From the NCBI RefSeq assembly GCF_000219535.2, contig NZ_CP007806.1, positions 4,128,501 through 4,192,500 of the forward strand: a stretch of DNA of 64,000 nt, in the 5' to 3' direction. The position numbers and the translations under genes are program-made. This DNA is from Brevibacillus laterosporus LMG 15441. GTDB taxonomy: Bacteria > Bacillota > Bacilli > Brevibacillales > Brevibacillaceae. Position 1 is the first letter of the stretch, and the number at the start of each line of letters is the position of its first letter. The notes under the pieces were generated by a model that worked only from the letters and a program-made list of their open reading frames with translations, was not told the origin of the DNA and ran no database searches. Below, in pieces: positions 44,747 through 52,875 of the stretch.

Positions 44747-45686
44747 GCTTCCCCTCCTCATCTACTGATTCATCTTGGGTTAGTGTAAGGAAAAGGTCTT
44801 CCAATGTAACAGCCTTTTCTTCAATGCCAATAACATCTACTCCTGCATGGATAAGGGAACGGTTAACCTCAGCAATTTTGTCCGTTTCCATTCGACACTT
44901 CACTCTGCCGTCTGACAAAGCTATAAGTTCATATACATAGGGGCTTGCCTGCATTAACTCAACAGCTTTCGGCAAACTATTGTCTCTAAATTTCCAATTC
45001 ACCTGATCCGCAAATTGCTCCATTAATTCTTTAACGTGGCCAACTGATATAACTCGTCCCTTATTAATAATGGCTACCCGATCACACATAAGCTCAATCT
45101 CACTAAGCATATGACTGGATATAAAGACGCCGATCCTCTCTTCTAGCGCTAAGCGGCGTATGAACTGCCTCAATTCACGAATACCTGCCGGGTCTAATCC
45201 GTTGGTAGGTTCATCTAAGATAAGTAAGCGGGGACGATGTAGCAATGCTTGTGCAATTCCTAAACGCTGACGCATACCTAACGAATATGTTTTTACCTGT
45301 TCGTGAATCGCTTCCGTCAGCTCCACTTGCTCTACAACTTCACGAATTCTATCAGAGCTTACCTTTTTACTCATTCGGGCAAGCATTTCTAAGTTCTCTT
45401 GTCCTGTTAGAAAGGGGTATAATTCAGGGTTCTCCACAATACATCCGACCTGATCAATTGCCTTCAAAAAATGGTTTTGTAAAGAATACCCACCGATTTT
45501 TATCTCTCCTCCATCAGGTTTGGTAAGCCCGACCAACATACGAATCGTGGTTGTTTTTCCAGCTCCATTAGGTCCAAGAAAACCAAATACCTCCCCCGCT
45601 CGCACATCAAAGGTAATATCATGGATCAGTCGTTTTTTCTTTATTGATTTTTGTAAACGAGCAACAGAAAGAACTGCGTCTGCCAC
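44739..45686 (-). CDS. ABC transporter ATP-binding protein
   Basis: 315 aa. Walker A GPNGAGKTT near 39-47, Q-loop, signature YSLGMRQRLG near 143, Walker B LLILDEPTNGLDPAG near 163, and an H-loop SSHML. A C-terminal extension of about 90 residues follows the core, typical of ABC-2 export ATPases. GTG start at 45686 with AAAGGTGGGAG. Translationally coupled to the permease downstream. Confidence 0.93.
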   Translation of the reverse strand: MADAVLSVARLQKSIKKKRLIHDITFDVRAGEVFGFLGPNGAGKTTTIRMLVGLTKPDGGEIKIGGYSLQNHFLKAIDQVGCIVENPELYPFLTGQENLEMLARMSKKVSSDRIREVVEQVELTEAIHEQVKTYSLGMRQRLGIAQALLHRPRLLILDEPTNGLDPAGIRELRQFIRRLALEERIGVFISSHMLSEIELMCDRVAIINKGRVISVGHVKELMEQFADQVNWKFRDNSLPKAVELMQASPYVYELIALSDGRVKCRMETDKIAEVNRSLIHAGVDVIGIEEKAVTLEDLFLTLTQDESVDEEGKHA

Positions 45687-45861
45687 ATATCTCCCACCTT
45701 TCTCTCTTATATTTATAAGCAGAGGATTTCTTATTCTTTCACAAGGAAAGCTTCCTCATGCTTTTTCTCCCACATGAGCCTCTCTGGTTTGATCACCAAT
45801 TAGAATGGTACAATAGTAGTAAAGTGTAACAAGAAATACCTGCTCAATAAGGAGGTTCTCT

Positions 45862-46674
45862 GTGCTTAGCTCTAAAAAACATCCGTTAACGAAATGGCTT
45901 CTGCTACTGGCTTGCTTATCTTTTTTTGCTCTATTAGTCGGCTTCTGCTTTGCGTTTACGCCAGTGCATTTAGCTGATAAAAGCACATCTGAGCTTCAGA
46001 CCCCCAATGAAGACCAAACACCAGAAGCTCCTTCCCCTGCTATCTTGCCCACTACAGGCACATTAAAAGTGGTAGCGCTGGGTGACTCCTTGACACGTGG
46101 GTTAGGAGATTCAAGCGGATTAGGCTATATTGGAATTTTGAAGCAAAAGGCTGAAAAGGCGCGCAATCAAAGCATTCAACTAAGCAATCTAGCTATCAGT
46201 GGCAGTGAATCAGGAGATGTAGTGAACCAACTGAAACAAACGAATGTTAAGCGCCTGATTTCTGAAGCCAACCTCATATTGTTTACGATTGGGGGGAATG
46301 ATTTGTTTCGCCAAAGCGGCGGTATATTTGAATTTGATCTTGAAAAACTATTGGACGCTTCAACCCAGCTTACTATCAACTATGAAGCCATTGTAAAACA
46401 AATTCGATCTATAAATCCAGAAGCACCCATTTTTTATACTTCTCTCTATAATCCCTTTGGCGATACAGAGTTCAAACAAGAATCAAGTACGCATGTTCAG
46501 GAGTGGAATAATGAAGCAACCACTATCTCAGCCCGTTATCCTAACGTGCTGGTGATCCCCTCCTACGACTTATTTTGGAACAAGGAGAAGGCCTATCTAT
46601 ACACGGACCATTTCCATCCGAATCATGCTGGATATGAACGGATAGCCGATCGAATTATGCAGGCAATTAAATAA
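45862..46674 (+). CDS. SGNH/GDSL hydrolase, membrane-anchored or secreted
   Basis: 270 aa. Residues about 12-32 are an uncleaved anchor or signal (WLLLLACLSFFALLVGFC). Catalytic blocks: ALGDSLTRG (Ser, block I), IGGNDLF (Asn, block III) and DHFHPNHAGYE (Asp-x2-His, block V). Bacillus YpmR-like lipases/esterases share this layout; the natural substrate is unknown. GTG start at 45862 with AAGGAGG at eight bases. Confidence 0.88.
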   Translation: MLSSKKHPLTKWLLLLACLSFFALLVGFCFAFTPVHLADKSTSELQTPNEDQTPEAPSPAILPTTGTLKVVALGDSLTRGLGDSSGLGYIGILKQKAEKARNQSIQLSNLAISGSESGDVVNQLKQTNVKRLISEANLILFTIGGNDLFRQSGGIFEFDLEKLLDASTQLTINYEAIVKQIRSINPEAPIFYTSLYNPFGDTEFKQESSTHVQEWNNEATTISARYPNVLVIPSYDLFWNKEKAYLYTDHFHPNHAGYERIADRIMQAIK

Positions 46675-46703
46675 ATAGATTGATGACGATTCTACTTATA
46701 TAC

Positions 46704-46743
46704 AAAACTGTCGAGGCCTCTTGCTCCCCCGACAGTTTTTTTA
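46704..46743. terminator. terminator
   Basis: AAAACTGTCG and CGACAGTTTT stem followed by TTTTATT on the plus strand. The flanking A-run lets it serve the convergent MFS gene too. Confidence 0.85.
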
Positions 46744-46758
46744 TTTGTATTCATTTTC

Positions 46759-47982
46759 CTACCGAGTCATCGTCATAGCTTGACCTGTACGAGCAGTATA
46801 GCAGTTGCGTCCCAGAGTGTAGAACAAAATACTGAAAAGCGTGATACAGGAGATAACCGTAAACATAATTGTTCCATTGTATACTCCCAGTATATATCCT
46901 CCTAGCACCGGTCCTAAAAATTGTCCTAAGTTATGAAAGCTTTGGGTGCCAAAATAAGTTCCTCGCATCCCCTCAGGTGCTAAATAGTCAATAAAAACGG
47001 TGGAAGCAGGGAAGGTTAAAATCTCCCCAATGGTAAAGATACACATGGAAATCATAAAAGTTAGCCAACTCGATGAAAGCCCGAAGCCTAACAACCCCAT
47101 CGCATACATGATGGTTCCCGTTACAAGACTAAACAACGGGGTCCTTTTTTCGGCCCATCTGGATAAGGGAAGCTGCAAAGCAACCACCACTATGGCATTT
47201 AAGCTCATCAGATATGAAAATAGGATGGCTCCGTCAACGAACATTCCCTGAACGAATTGGGATAGGGTTACAGTCATTTGAGAATAGCCCACTGATACCA
47301 GAATGCCACCGACAATAAAGTAGCGTAACGCGACATCCTGACGTACCACATTCCAAGCCGAAGCAAATGTAATTTTTTCTTTCTTTTGGCCCTCAATTTG
47401 TTTTATGCCAAATTTATGTAACAAATATTGCAGGCTGATGACATAGAGCAAATAGATCATGGCCGTAACAATAAACGGGAGAGCCCCGCCTAGTAATGCT
47501 AAATATGCCCCAAGCAAAGGACCCACGGAAACACCAATGTTAATAGCCAGATAACGCATGGAAAAAACTCGAAAGCGTCGCTCTGGTTCTGTTAAATCTG
47601 CCATGAGTGCTTGCGATACAGGCTCGTAAAAGGAACGGCAAAATCCCGCCAAAATGTTAAGCAAAATAAAAAAGATTGCGCTTTTTCCAATCGCAAATCC
47701 TAAAAAAACAAGCACCCAGGTATACAATGCCCACAGCATAATTCTCCTTCGCCCAAATAAATCAGATAACGTTCCTGCAATAAATCCTCCCACTGTAGAT
47801 GCCAGAGGACCAGCCCCAATAGTAATTCCAATCATGACCGGACTCAGATCAGTTGTCTTGGATAAATGAATAGCCAAAAATGGCATACTCATAGAACTAG
47901 CAGCTCGCACAAAAATCGTACCGATAAGTAAGGAGTGTATTATAGGGTGAAATTCTTGCCAGTATGCTTGTAGTCTGTTCAT
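46759..47982 (-). CDS. MFS transporter (multidrug-efflux type)
   Basis: 407 aa, 12 predicted membrane helices. The major-facilitator loop 2-3 signature GTLSDLFGRRRIMLW and a second PVSQALMADL segment indicate a drug:H+ antiporter-like protein. ATG start with AAAGGGGAG. Monocistronic. Divergent from fabH across about 200 bases. Substrate unknown. Confidence 0.88.
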   Translation of the reverse strand: MNRLQAYWQEFHPIIHSLLIGTIFVRAASSMSMPFLAIHLSKTTDLSPVMIGITIGAGPLASTVGGFIAGTLSDLFGRRRIMLWALYTWVLVFLGFAIGKSAIFFILLNILAGFCRSFYEPVSQALMADLTEPERRFRVFSMRYLAINIGVSVGPLLGAYLALLGGALPFIVTAMIYLLYVISLQYLLHKFGIKQIEGQKKEKITFASAWNVVRQDVALRYFIVGGILVSVGYSQMTVTLSQFVQGMFVDGAILFSYLMSLNAIVVVALQLPLSRWAEKRTPLFSLVTGTIMYAMGLLGFGLSSSWLTFMISMCIFTIGEILTFPASTVFIDYLAPEGMRGTYFGTQSFHNLGQFLGPVLGGYILGVYNGTIMFTVISCITLFSILFYTLGRNCYTARTGQAMTMTR

Positions 47983-48126
47983 TTTTTACTCCCCTTTATC
48001 TATCTTTATCTCTTTGTGATAAACCAAATTGTAGGAATATTCAATTGAAAAGTCAATGACTGCTCCCTATTCTTCTATATGAAAAATTTGATTAGGATTA
48101 TCTAAATATGTAAGGGGGATAAACTA

Positions 48127-48157
48127 TTGACTTCCTCTTTTTAGTACCTGATACTAA
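48127..48157 (+). promoter_or_regulatory. promoter of fabH
   Basis: TTGACT (-35) at 48127-48132. The -10 is either GATACT after 17 bases or TACTAA after 19. Both fall inside the FapR-like palindrome, so the operator would block polymerase. Confidence 0.5.
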
Positions 48158-48173
48158 TATCAGATACTAAAAA
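48138..48173 (+). promoter_or_regulatory. FapR-like operator within a 36-base palindrome
   Basis: TTAGTACCTGATACTAA (48141-48157) resembles the FapR box (TTAGTAC, centre, GTACTAA) known upstream of Bacillus fatty-acid genes including fabHB. It is the left part of a larger palindrome whose two 16-base arms differ at one position around a CTAA centre. FapR itself is not in this window. Confidence 0.6.
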
Positions 48174-48200
48174 ATTTAAGTAAGAAATGGGGTCATATTG

Positions 48201-49256
48201 ATGTCGGCTTACTCGAATCCTTTTTCCAATTCTCCTTCACCTGATTTTGGGTCGTCTGCTTTGTCGTCTAAAGCCCGTATCACAGCTATAGGGTCTTACG
48301 TTCCAGACAAGCGGCTCACTAATTTTGATTTAGAAAAATTAGTAGAGACTAGCGATGAATGGATTGTGAGAAGAACTGGCATGCGAGAGCGACGCATAGC
48401 TGAACCCGACCAATTTACAAGCGATCTTTGCCTACGAGCTGTTCAGCATTTGCAGCAAGCATATGATAAAGAACTAGAGGATGTTGATTTCATTCTTGTA
48501 TGTACGACCACCCCAGACTATCCTTTTCCCAGTGTAGCTAGCCAACTACAGGCTAAGCTATCAATTCGTTTTGCTGGAGCGCTTGATGTAAATGCCACAT
48601 GTGCTGGTTTTGTCTATGGACTACATCTAGCTAATTCTCTGATAAGCAGTGGTCTGCATAAAAAAATTCTTGTGGTAGCCGGAGAGACATTATCAAAAGT
48701 GACTGATTACTCCGACCGTAATACCTGTGTTTTGTTTGGGGATGGCGCTGGTGCAGTACTTGTTGAACGTGATGAACAGAATCCTAGCTTCCTGCATTCC
48801 TTTATGAGCAGTCATGGTAATGGCGGGATTCATTTATATCGTTCAGGTCTTTCTAATCAAATGGGAGATGTAGAGCTAATTGGAAAGGGAAATATCTATC
48901 AAAATGGTCGGGAATTATATAAGTGGGTAGTCTCTCAATTACCTCAGGGAATGCACCAACTGGTTGCGGCAAGTAATTTCTCATTATTGGATGTAGATTG
49001 GTTCGTGCCACACAGCGCTAATTTACGCATGATTGAGTCGATATGCGAAAAAAGCGGATTTCCGTTAGAGCGAACGCTGTACAGTTTGGAATATTTTGGA
49101 AATACCTCCTGCGCTACTATCCCGCTTGCTTTAGATATGGCTTTATCAAACGAGCAAATAAAACAAAACGACACAGCTATTCTTTATGGTTTTGGCGGCG
49201 GTTTAGTTCAAGCGGCTTCGCTTGTGCGTCTGTCTTTAGATAAACGTCAGGCCTAG
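48201..49256 (+). CDS. fabH: 3-oxoacyl-ACP synthase III (FabH family)
   Basis: 351 aa. KASIII that condenses acyl-CoA primers with malonyl-ACP to start fatty acids. Catalytic triad seen: Cys in DVNATCAGFVYGL, His in WFVPHSANLRM and Asn in YFGNTSCATIP. GDGAGAVLVE and a final LYGFGGGLVQAASL are standard. An unusual Ser/Pro-rich N-terminal extension of about 24 residues precedes the domain. ATG 48201 has GGGG at eight bases; a TTG just before it is rejected. It probably corresponds to the secondary FabHB of B. subtilis, since it is apart from fabF and has a FapR-like operator. Confidence 0.9.
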   Translation: MSAYSNPFSNSPSPDFGSSALSSKARITAIGSYVPDKRLTNFDLEKLVETSDEWIVRRTGMRERRIAEPDQFTSDLCLRAVQHLQQAYDKELEDVDFILVCTTTPDYPFPSVASQLQAKLSIRFAGALDVNATCAGFVYGLHLANSLISSGLHKKILVVAGETLSKVTDYSDRNTCVLFGDGAGAVLVERDEQNPSFLHSFMSSHGNGGIHLYRSGLSNQMGDVELIGKGNIYQNGRELYKWVVSQLPQGMHQLVAASNFSLLDVDWFVPHSANLRMIESICEKSGFPLERTLYSLEYFGNTSCATIPLALDMALSNEQIKQNDTAILYGFGGGLVQAASLVRLSLDKRQA

Positions 49257-49276
49257 GCCTACTTGTAACGAGATGT

Positions 49277-49324
49277 AAAAAAGCCATCCCCATCGAAGCC
49301 TAAGCTTCTAGGGATGGCTTATTC
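49277..49324. terminator. terminator shared by fabH and the SdpI-like gene
   Basis: AAGCCATCCC and GGGATGGCTT stem. The hairpin overlaps the last codons of the convergent SdpI-like gene. Confidence 0.75.
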
Positions 49325-49995
49325 TGTTTTCCTTTTCCACGTCGGAAATATAAGTAGGAGTATATATAGGTAGATAGAATTGTTAGGCATACGGAAGAAA
49401 CGATTAACAATAAGCCCAACCATCCTGGCAAATACGGACATAACAGATAGACTACACCTGTCAGCATCCAGAATACGGACAGTTTACGATGAGTATGAAC
49501 CCAAACCTCCTGCTCCGTTTTAGTCCATGACGTACGCATACCCAACGGATGCAAATACGATATCCACGGCAACAAATAGCCATAAACTAACAAAATAATA
49601 CCTACAATAATCATGCTATACATTTCGAGGCCTATCGGAATAAATAAATTTTGCAATATTAATAAGCAATACATTGTACTAAATAGTACTGCTTGAGCTA
49701 TTCGTAATAAATCAAAGCAAATCTCCATCTGTCTCGTCTGTCGCTCACGTTGGCGAGAAATCGTAATAAATGCTCGTAACAAAATGGGGGCAACGATATT
49801 GACAAGACTAAAAACAAGGAGAAACAGCAGCTTATCCTGATAGTATCCGGTCTCATCCCCTATCCTCATCGCTACTAACAGCTTATCGGGCATTTGGGTG
49901 TAAAAACCGATCGCCGCAATAATTGGAGACAAAGTGATCAGCACTAGCATAAAGTCAAGCCAATACCACACTCTTTGCGTACGATGCAATTGCAT
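49300..49995 (-). CDS. SdpI/YhfL-like membrane protein
   Basis: 231 aa, six predicted membrane helices. The stretch PLGMRTSWTKTEQEVWVHTH followed by RKLSVFWMLTG matches the conserved loop of the SdpI/YhfL family, whose B. subtilis member is the immunity protein and signal transducer for the cannibalism toxin SdpC. The N-terminus has DUF1648-like features. No sdpC, sdpR or toxin gene is adjacent, so an immunity role is not shown. ATG with GGCGGTGA upstream. Confidence 0.7.
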   Translation of the reverse strand: MQLHRTQRVWYWLDFMLVLITLSPIIAAIGFYTQMPDKLLVAMRIGDETGYYQDKLLFLLVFSLVNIVAPILLRAFITISRQRERQTRQMEICFDLLRIAQAVLFSTMYCLLILQNLFIPIGLEMYSMIIVGIILLVYGYLLPWISYLHPLGMRTSWTKTEQEVWVHTHRKLSVFWMLTGVVYLLCPYLPGWLGLLLIVSSVCLTILSTYIYSYLYFRRGKGKQNKPSLEA

Positions 49996-50057
49996 GTTGT
50001 TTCACCGCCATTCTTCCTATTAAAAACCTGCCTCTATTCTTTTAGAGGGGGGAAAAA

Positions 50058-50909
50058 CTAGTGATTATTATGGATGGGTATGGATTGAAGCATCTCACCT
50101 TGGTCATTCCATTTCACTGCTCGATACTTGGCATCATGGTAAAAGGTAAACCACGCTTGTTGAGCTATCATTTCCTTCAACCACTTTTCCTTCGCATAGA
50201 TAGAGGTCATTGGATAATCATCATAGGCCATGACCCATAGCGGGTTCTGATGTGCGTGCGTAGGCATAATATCTGCCATATGGCAAGCCTTCTCACCTTT
50301 ACTTTCGAACAAAATAATAGCATGTCCATCACTGTGACCACCCGTATGCACCATTTTGATGCCTGGAACAACCTCTTTCTGGTCGGCATACGTGCAAACC
50401 TGCTTCTCGATGGGGCGCCAATTGTCCTCCCAATACGTGTTTTTAGACCTGATATTAGGAGATCGCATTTCATTCCATTCAATTTCGTTGATATAAATAG
50501 TAGCATTCAAAAATGTGGAATAGAGACTGCCATCCTCTGCCACACTTACTAATCCGTTCGCATGATCATAGTGCATGTGGGTCATTAGGACCAAATCAAT
50601 GTCTTTACATTGTAACCCGACTTCTTGAAGAGATTCCGACAATTCCGATTCTTCAACCAGTCCAAAGTTACGTTTTTGTTTCTCATTTAAGCGATTTGTC
50701 CCCATTCCCGATTCGATCAGTATATTTTTTCCGTGAACTTGTACAAGAATTGGATCAGAACGGAGTGGAATTTGATTCTGTTCATTAGAAGGGTAGCGTT
50801 TACTCCACAAAGCCTTTGGGACAACTCCAAACATCGCTCCACCGTCTAACTGGGTCATTCCACCTCTCATCCACGTTAGCTTACAATCACCAATTTGCAG
50901 TGTATTCAT
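50058..50909 (-). CDS. ytnP: YtnP-like metallo-beta-lactamase-fold lactonase
   Basis: 283 aa. MBL fold with zinc motif THMHYDHANGL (H-x-H-x-D-H) near 110, a following His in HTGGHSDGH, Asp in HMADIMPTH, and a final TFYHDAKYRAVKW. Closely tracks B. subtilis YtnP (TWMRGGMTQLDGGAMFGVVP, KALWSKRYP), a lactonase reported to quench acyl-homoserine lactone or streptomycete signals. ATG with AGGAGGAGTAGC. Single gene. Confidence 0.87.
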   Translation of the reverse strand: MNTLQIGDCKLTWMRGGMTQLDGGAMFGVVPKALWSKRYPSNEQNQIPLRSDPILVQVHGKNILIESGMGTNRLNEKQKRNFGLVEESELSESLQEVGLQCKDIDLVLMTHMHYDHANGLVSVAEDGSLYSTFLNATIYINEIEWNEMRSPNIRSKNTYWEDNWRPIEKQVCTYADQKEVVPGIKMVHTGGHSDGHAIILFESKGEKACHMADIMPTHAHQNPLWVMAYDDYPMTSIYAKEKWLKEMIAQQAWFTFYHDAKYRAVKWNDQGEMLQSIPIHNNH

Positions 50910-51108
50910 GCTACTCCTCCTCTAACCCATTTCTCACGCGAAACTCTTATCTCTACGTTACACCAAGACAGCTTTCTGGTAAAGAAAACTTCCTTGATTA
51001 GATTGATGGATTTGTGGATAAACCTGAAAAATTTTGTAGTAAGGAAAGCCTGATAAATTAAAATCTATGACACAACCAACAAATTATTCCTAGCTGTTAT
51101 ACATCCAC

Positions 51109-51142
51109 GAAAAGAAAGGCACCCGATGCGGGGTGCCTATGT
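51109..51142 (-). terminator. terminator of the 98-aa gene
   Basis: AGGCACCC-CGCATC-GGGTGCCT stem, then TTCTTTTC on the minus strand. Confidence 0.75.
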
Positions 51143-51161
51143 TACATATAGACTATTGTAC

Positions 51162-51458
51162 CTACTTTTCTTGAAAAACAACTGTTTTTGATAACCCAAT
51201 TATTTCTACTGCATAATCACTAGATACTGCTTCCATAATAAATTGAAATTCTCCATTTGATCTGCGCAAGATCATTTGTGCTATTTTTTCTGACTTCTTA
51301 AACAAACTGATAGCATGGTCATTTTCTGGATAGCCATCCCTCGTTGCTATGAATCGACAACCTGCAGGCAAACAGAATCTCCAACCTTTTACTTGAATAT
51401 TCTGCTGTTGTGCATGAAGAAAATGACGCTTCCCTAATAATATCATGTGCTCGCCCAT
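51162..51458 (-). CDS. small hypothetical protein, 98 aa
   Basis: Soluble protein with no recognised family. It begins MGEHMILLGKRHFLHAQQQN and has a beta-rich middle (WRFCLPAGCRFIATRDGYP). AAGGTGG lies seven bases before the ATG at 51458; a GTG six bases earlier is an alternative start. It is followed at close range by its own terminator, which supports expression as a single gene. Confidence 0.6.
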   Translation of the reverse strand: MGEHMILLGKRHFLHAQQQNIQVKGWRFCLPAGCRFIATRDGYPENDHAISLFKKSEKIAQMILRRSNGEFQFIMEAVSSDYAVEIIGLSKTVVFQEK

Positions 51459-52035
51459 TTCCACGCCACCTTCACCCTAAAGGGCTATTAAAGTTATTTT
51501 TATTGTGCAATGAAATCGTTAGAAAAGGAAGTGCTTCGACAAAAACTCCAATAAAGCGACAGCATAAGTAAAACACTGTAAATACTTTACATTTACAGCT
51601 AAATTTATGAAATAAATGAACAATCACTCCTTACTAGGCTCCTCGAATCTGTTACTTGTAGGAGTGTAAAACCTATCTTATGTATCTACTTCCAAAATTT
51701 ATGCAAGAGTTTTTTTTATGATCTCCTATACATAATCATCTGGAAGGGGGAATTGTAGGAAAGCTTGTTTTTATTTACTGAAAATTCATTTTTGTTTTTC
51801 TTTTTTCTAACCAATTTTTTTCTTTATCGTTCGACATTTTCCTCTCATTTCGAGCATTTTTTCATTATCAATTTTTTGCTATTATATTTTTCCAGCGTCA
51901 CTTCTACTTACTTCCTCCCGTGACATATCTACCATAGGATTATTGATAACTTTCTCAAAAAATCCAATTATTACGTTTGAGAAAATACGAATAACCAAGT
52001 AAACTAAATCATGGATAGTCTGATATCCGCAAGTA
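51459..52035. other. AT-rich intergenic stretch; possible small-RNA region at its right end
   Basis: No protein gene is supported. A plus-strand promoter-like pair (TTGAGA, 17 bases, TAAACT, about 51978-52006) precedes a plus-strand terminator at 52036 with no gene between them, so a short untranslated RNA is possible. Confidence 0.35.
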
Positions 52036-52076
52036 TTTGCCCGCCCAAAATATGCAGATCGGCGGGCATTTTTTTA
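52036..52076 (+). terminator. intrinsic terminator oriented on the plus strand
   Basis: GCCCGCC and GGCGGGC stem, then ATTTTTTTATT on the plus strand. The minus-strand side lacks a T-run, so it fits poorly as the mgtC terminator. Confidence 0.65.
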
Positions 52077-52085
52077 TTCCTAGGT

Positions 52086-52748
52086 TTATTTATCCATACG
52101 TACAAATGTAACCCCGTTCATATCTTGAATTTCTAGTAGCATGTGATTGCTTTCTGTAGAGAGTTGTGCTTGAATCTGCAAATCAAGCATTGTTTTTGAG
52201 TTCTCTTCTTCATCAGGCATTTCCACCTGATAGGTCGTTATTTTCACACCATTATTTGCTAATTTATCAATCACATCCCGTACGTGATTTTGTCCTTGCA
52301 AATGAACCACGAGACGCATTGTTTTTGGAAATAGCAATTGCAAGCTACGATCTAGAATTTCCAATCCAATCAATACGAGGATAGTAGCACAAAATCCGAT
52401 GCCATACATACCTGAACCAATAGCAAGTCCAATACCTGCTGTTGCCCACAAGCCTGCTGCTGTTGTTAAACCACGAATCGATTGTTTTTGCACTAAAATA
52501 GTCCCCGCTCCCAAAAAGCCAATTCCACTCACCACATTGGCTGCAATCCGACTTGGGTCTAACTTGACAGAGTCCCCCAAAACATCAAAAAAAGCATATT
52601 TAGAAACAATCATGATCAATGAACTGCCCACTGCTACAAGGAAATGCGTACGCAATCCCGCTGCTTTCTGTCTGCTTTTACGCTCAAATCCGATAAGTGC
52701 CCCACATAAGCCCCCAACAAATAAACGCAAGAGTAACTCCCATTCCAT
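52086..52748 (-). CDS. MgtC/SapB family membrane protein
   Basis: 220 aa. The first 140 residues form the MgtC/SapB membrane domain: RLFVGGLCGALIGFERKSRQ, KAAGLRTHFLVAVGSSLIM, and GIGFLGAGTILVQKQSIRGL with GLTTAAGLWATAGIGLA. A cytoplasmic ACT-like domain follows (about 145-220). MgtC proteins affect Mg2+ homeostasis and the membrane ATP synthase under low Mg2+. The ATG at 52748 has GGAGGGG at eight bases; the ATG at 52754 is too close. No M-box or other Mg2+ leader is seen in the 100 bases upstream. Confidence 0.88.
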   Translation of the reverse strand: MEWELLLRLFVGGLCGALIGFERKSRQKAAGLRTHFLVAVGSSLIMIVSKYAFFDVLGDSVKLDPSRIAANVVSGIGFLGAGTILVQKQSIRGLTTAAGLWATAGIGLAIGSGMYGIGFCATILVLIGLEILDRSLQLLFPKTMRLVVHLQGQNHVRDVIDKLANNGVKITTYQVEMPDEEENSKTMLDLQIQAQLSTESNHMLLEIQDMNGVTFVRMDK

Positions 52749-52823
52749 CGCCATCCCCTCCTCTCTTCTCTATACCCTTATATGTAGTCCGTTAAAACCA
52801 GATCAGTGTCATCGAAAAACAGC

Positions 52824-52855
52824 AAAAAATCTGACTCTCGTGTAGAGAATCAGAC
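52824..52855 (-). terminator. terminator of the HExxH-protein gene
   Basis: TCTGATTCTC and GAGAGTCAGA stem, then TTTTTTG on the minus strand. Confidence 0.85.
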
Positions 52856-52875
52856 GATATGCAGCTATCCTTCCT

